From the NCBI GenBank assembly GCA_024276935.1, contig JAJRWH010000063.1, positions 1 through 59,441 on the forward strand: a stretch of 59,441 nucleotides of DNA, given 5' to 3'. The position numbers and the translations under genes are program-made. Under the pieces are notes generated by a model. That model searched no databases, was not told where the DNA came from, and saw only the letters and a list, made by a program, of their open reading frames with translations. This DNA comes from Deltaproteobacteria bacterium (lineage in GTDB: Bacteria > Desulfobacterota > Desulfuromonadia > Desulfuromonadales > Geopsychrobacteraceae). Shown here piece after piece: positions 59,154 to 59,441 of the stretch. Numbering within the stretch: the stretch's first letter is position 1; each line of letters begins with the position of its first letter.

Positions 59154-59441
59154 TCAGACCCACCAAGGTAGATATTTCCGGGCTTTACTCCCCACGGTTT
59201 CGTCATGACAACGTATCAGCCCTGCCTCAATGGCATCCCTGATGATCCTTGATGCCATAGAACTGTTCTTATTCTCGATCCCGAATCGTTCTCGCAAGGA
59301 GGTATTGGTCATGGAGTCGCGCTGTACATAGCGCAAACAGGCATGGAGATAACAGGCGCGGATGCGATCAACCTTGTCCATGTCCCTAAACTCACGGTGT
59401 GCAAAGAGGACGGCCCGGGTATGCTCGTCGGTTGTTTCAAA
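59154..59441 (-). CDS. Partial gene: C-terminus of an ATP-binding/AlbA_2-domain (AAA_4, COG2865) transcriptional-regulator-like protein
   Basis: About 95 residues run off the right edge (reading starts FETTDEHTRAVLFAHREF). The visible end, CYLHACLRYVQRDSMTNTSL followed by RERFGIENKNSSMASRIIRD and ending RKYLPWWV, matches the C-terminal winged-helix part of proteins with a Schlafen/AlbA_2 ATP-binding domain, as I recall the family. Function is unknown; such genes are often accessory. A decayed duplicate of its 3' end lies beyond its stop codon. Confidence 0.72.
   Translation of the reverse strand, partial: FETTDEHTRAVLFAHREFRDMDKVDRIRACYLHACLRYVQRDSMTNTSLRERFGIENKNSSMASRIIRDAIEAGLIRCHDETVGSKARKYLPWWV

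Overview
This window is the chromosomal replication-origin region of a Gram-negative bacterium, most likely a member of the Desulfuromonadales (Desulfobacterota, the former Deltaproteobacteria). That assignment is inferred from three things: the gene order around dnaA, an F-type ATP synthase with two different b subunits in a cluster lacking the a and c genes, and a membrane-bound uptake [NiFe]-hydrogenase with a cytochrome b and an extra c-type lipoprotein. No rRNA, tRNA or CRISPR array was seen.

Layout. 1-2.5 kb: the 5' end of a group II (class C type) intron inserted just behind the terminator of pckA, then a c-type cytochrome lipoprotein. 2.5-6.6 kb: hydrogenase operon hyaA-hyaB-hyaC-hyaD on the minus strand. 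6.8-11 kb: SDR-type epimerase, outer-membrane barrel, a GntR/FCD regulator, a K+ channel and a TIM-barrel protein. 11-17 kb: ATP synthase operon (b', b, delta, alpha, gamma, beta, epsilon) on the minus strand. 17-26 kb: bactofilin, parB, parA, rsmG, mnmG, a parS site, mnmE, yidC, yidD, rnpA, rpmH on the minus strand. 26-34.7 kb: dnaA, dnaN, recF, gyrB, gyrA on the plus strand. The strand switch between rpmH and dnaA, the DnaA boxes and parS mark the origin. 34.7-50.6 kb: housekeeping genes (gpsA, a cyclophilin, nth, acnA, trmO, a DMT exporter, a GDPD, mrcA, queC, folE2). 50.7-55.8 kb: the tolQ-tolR-tolA-tolB-pal-cpoB envelope cluster. 55.9-59.4 kb: a TIR-like protein of unknown role, a thioesterase, a CoxE-type VWA protein, and a decayed duplication beside a partial AAA_4/AlbA_2-type gene at the right edge.

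Most interesting signals. (1) The palindrome GTATACWGTATAC lies before the GntR gene and before the ATP synthase operon, and degenerate relatives cluster before the hydrogenase, suggesting one regulator links H2 oxidation and ATP synthesis. (2) Two 165-bp MITE-like elements have CTAGTGTCCCGT ends whose CTAG carries the stop codons of the flanking genes. (3) The group II intron sits on a terminator. (4) Two DnaA-box triplets share the same layout outside the origin. (5) A patchy, very AT-rich domain around the origin has borders inside yidC, dnaA and gyrB.

All calls rest on reading the sequence and on remembered family knowledge. No database search was run.
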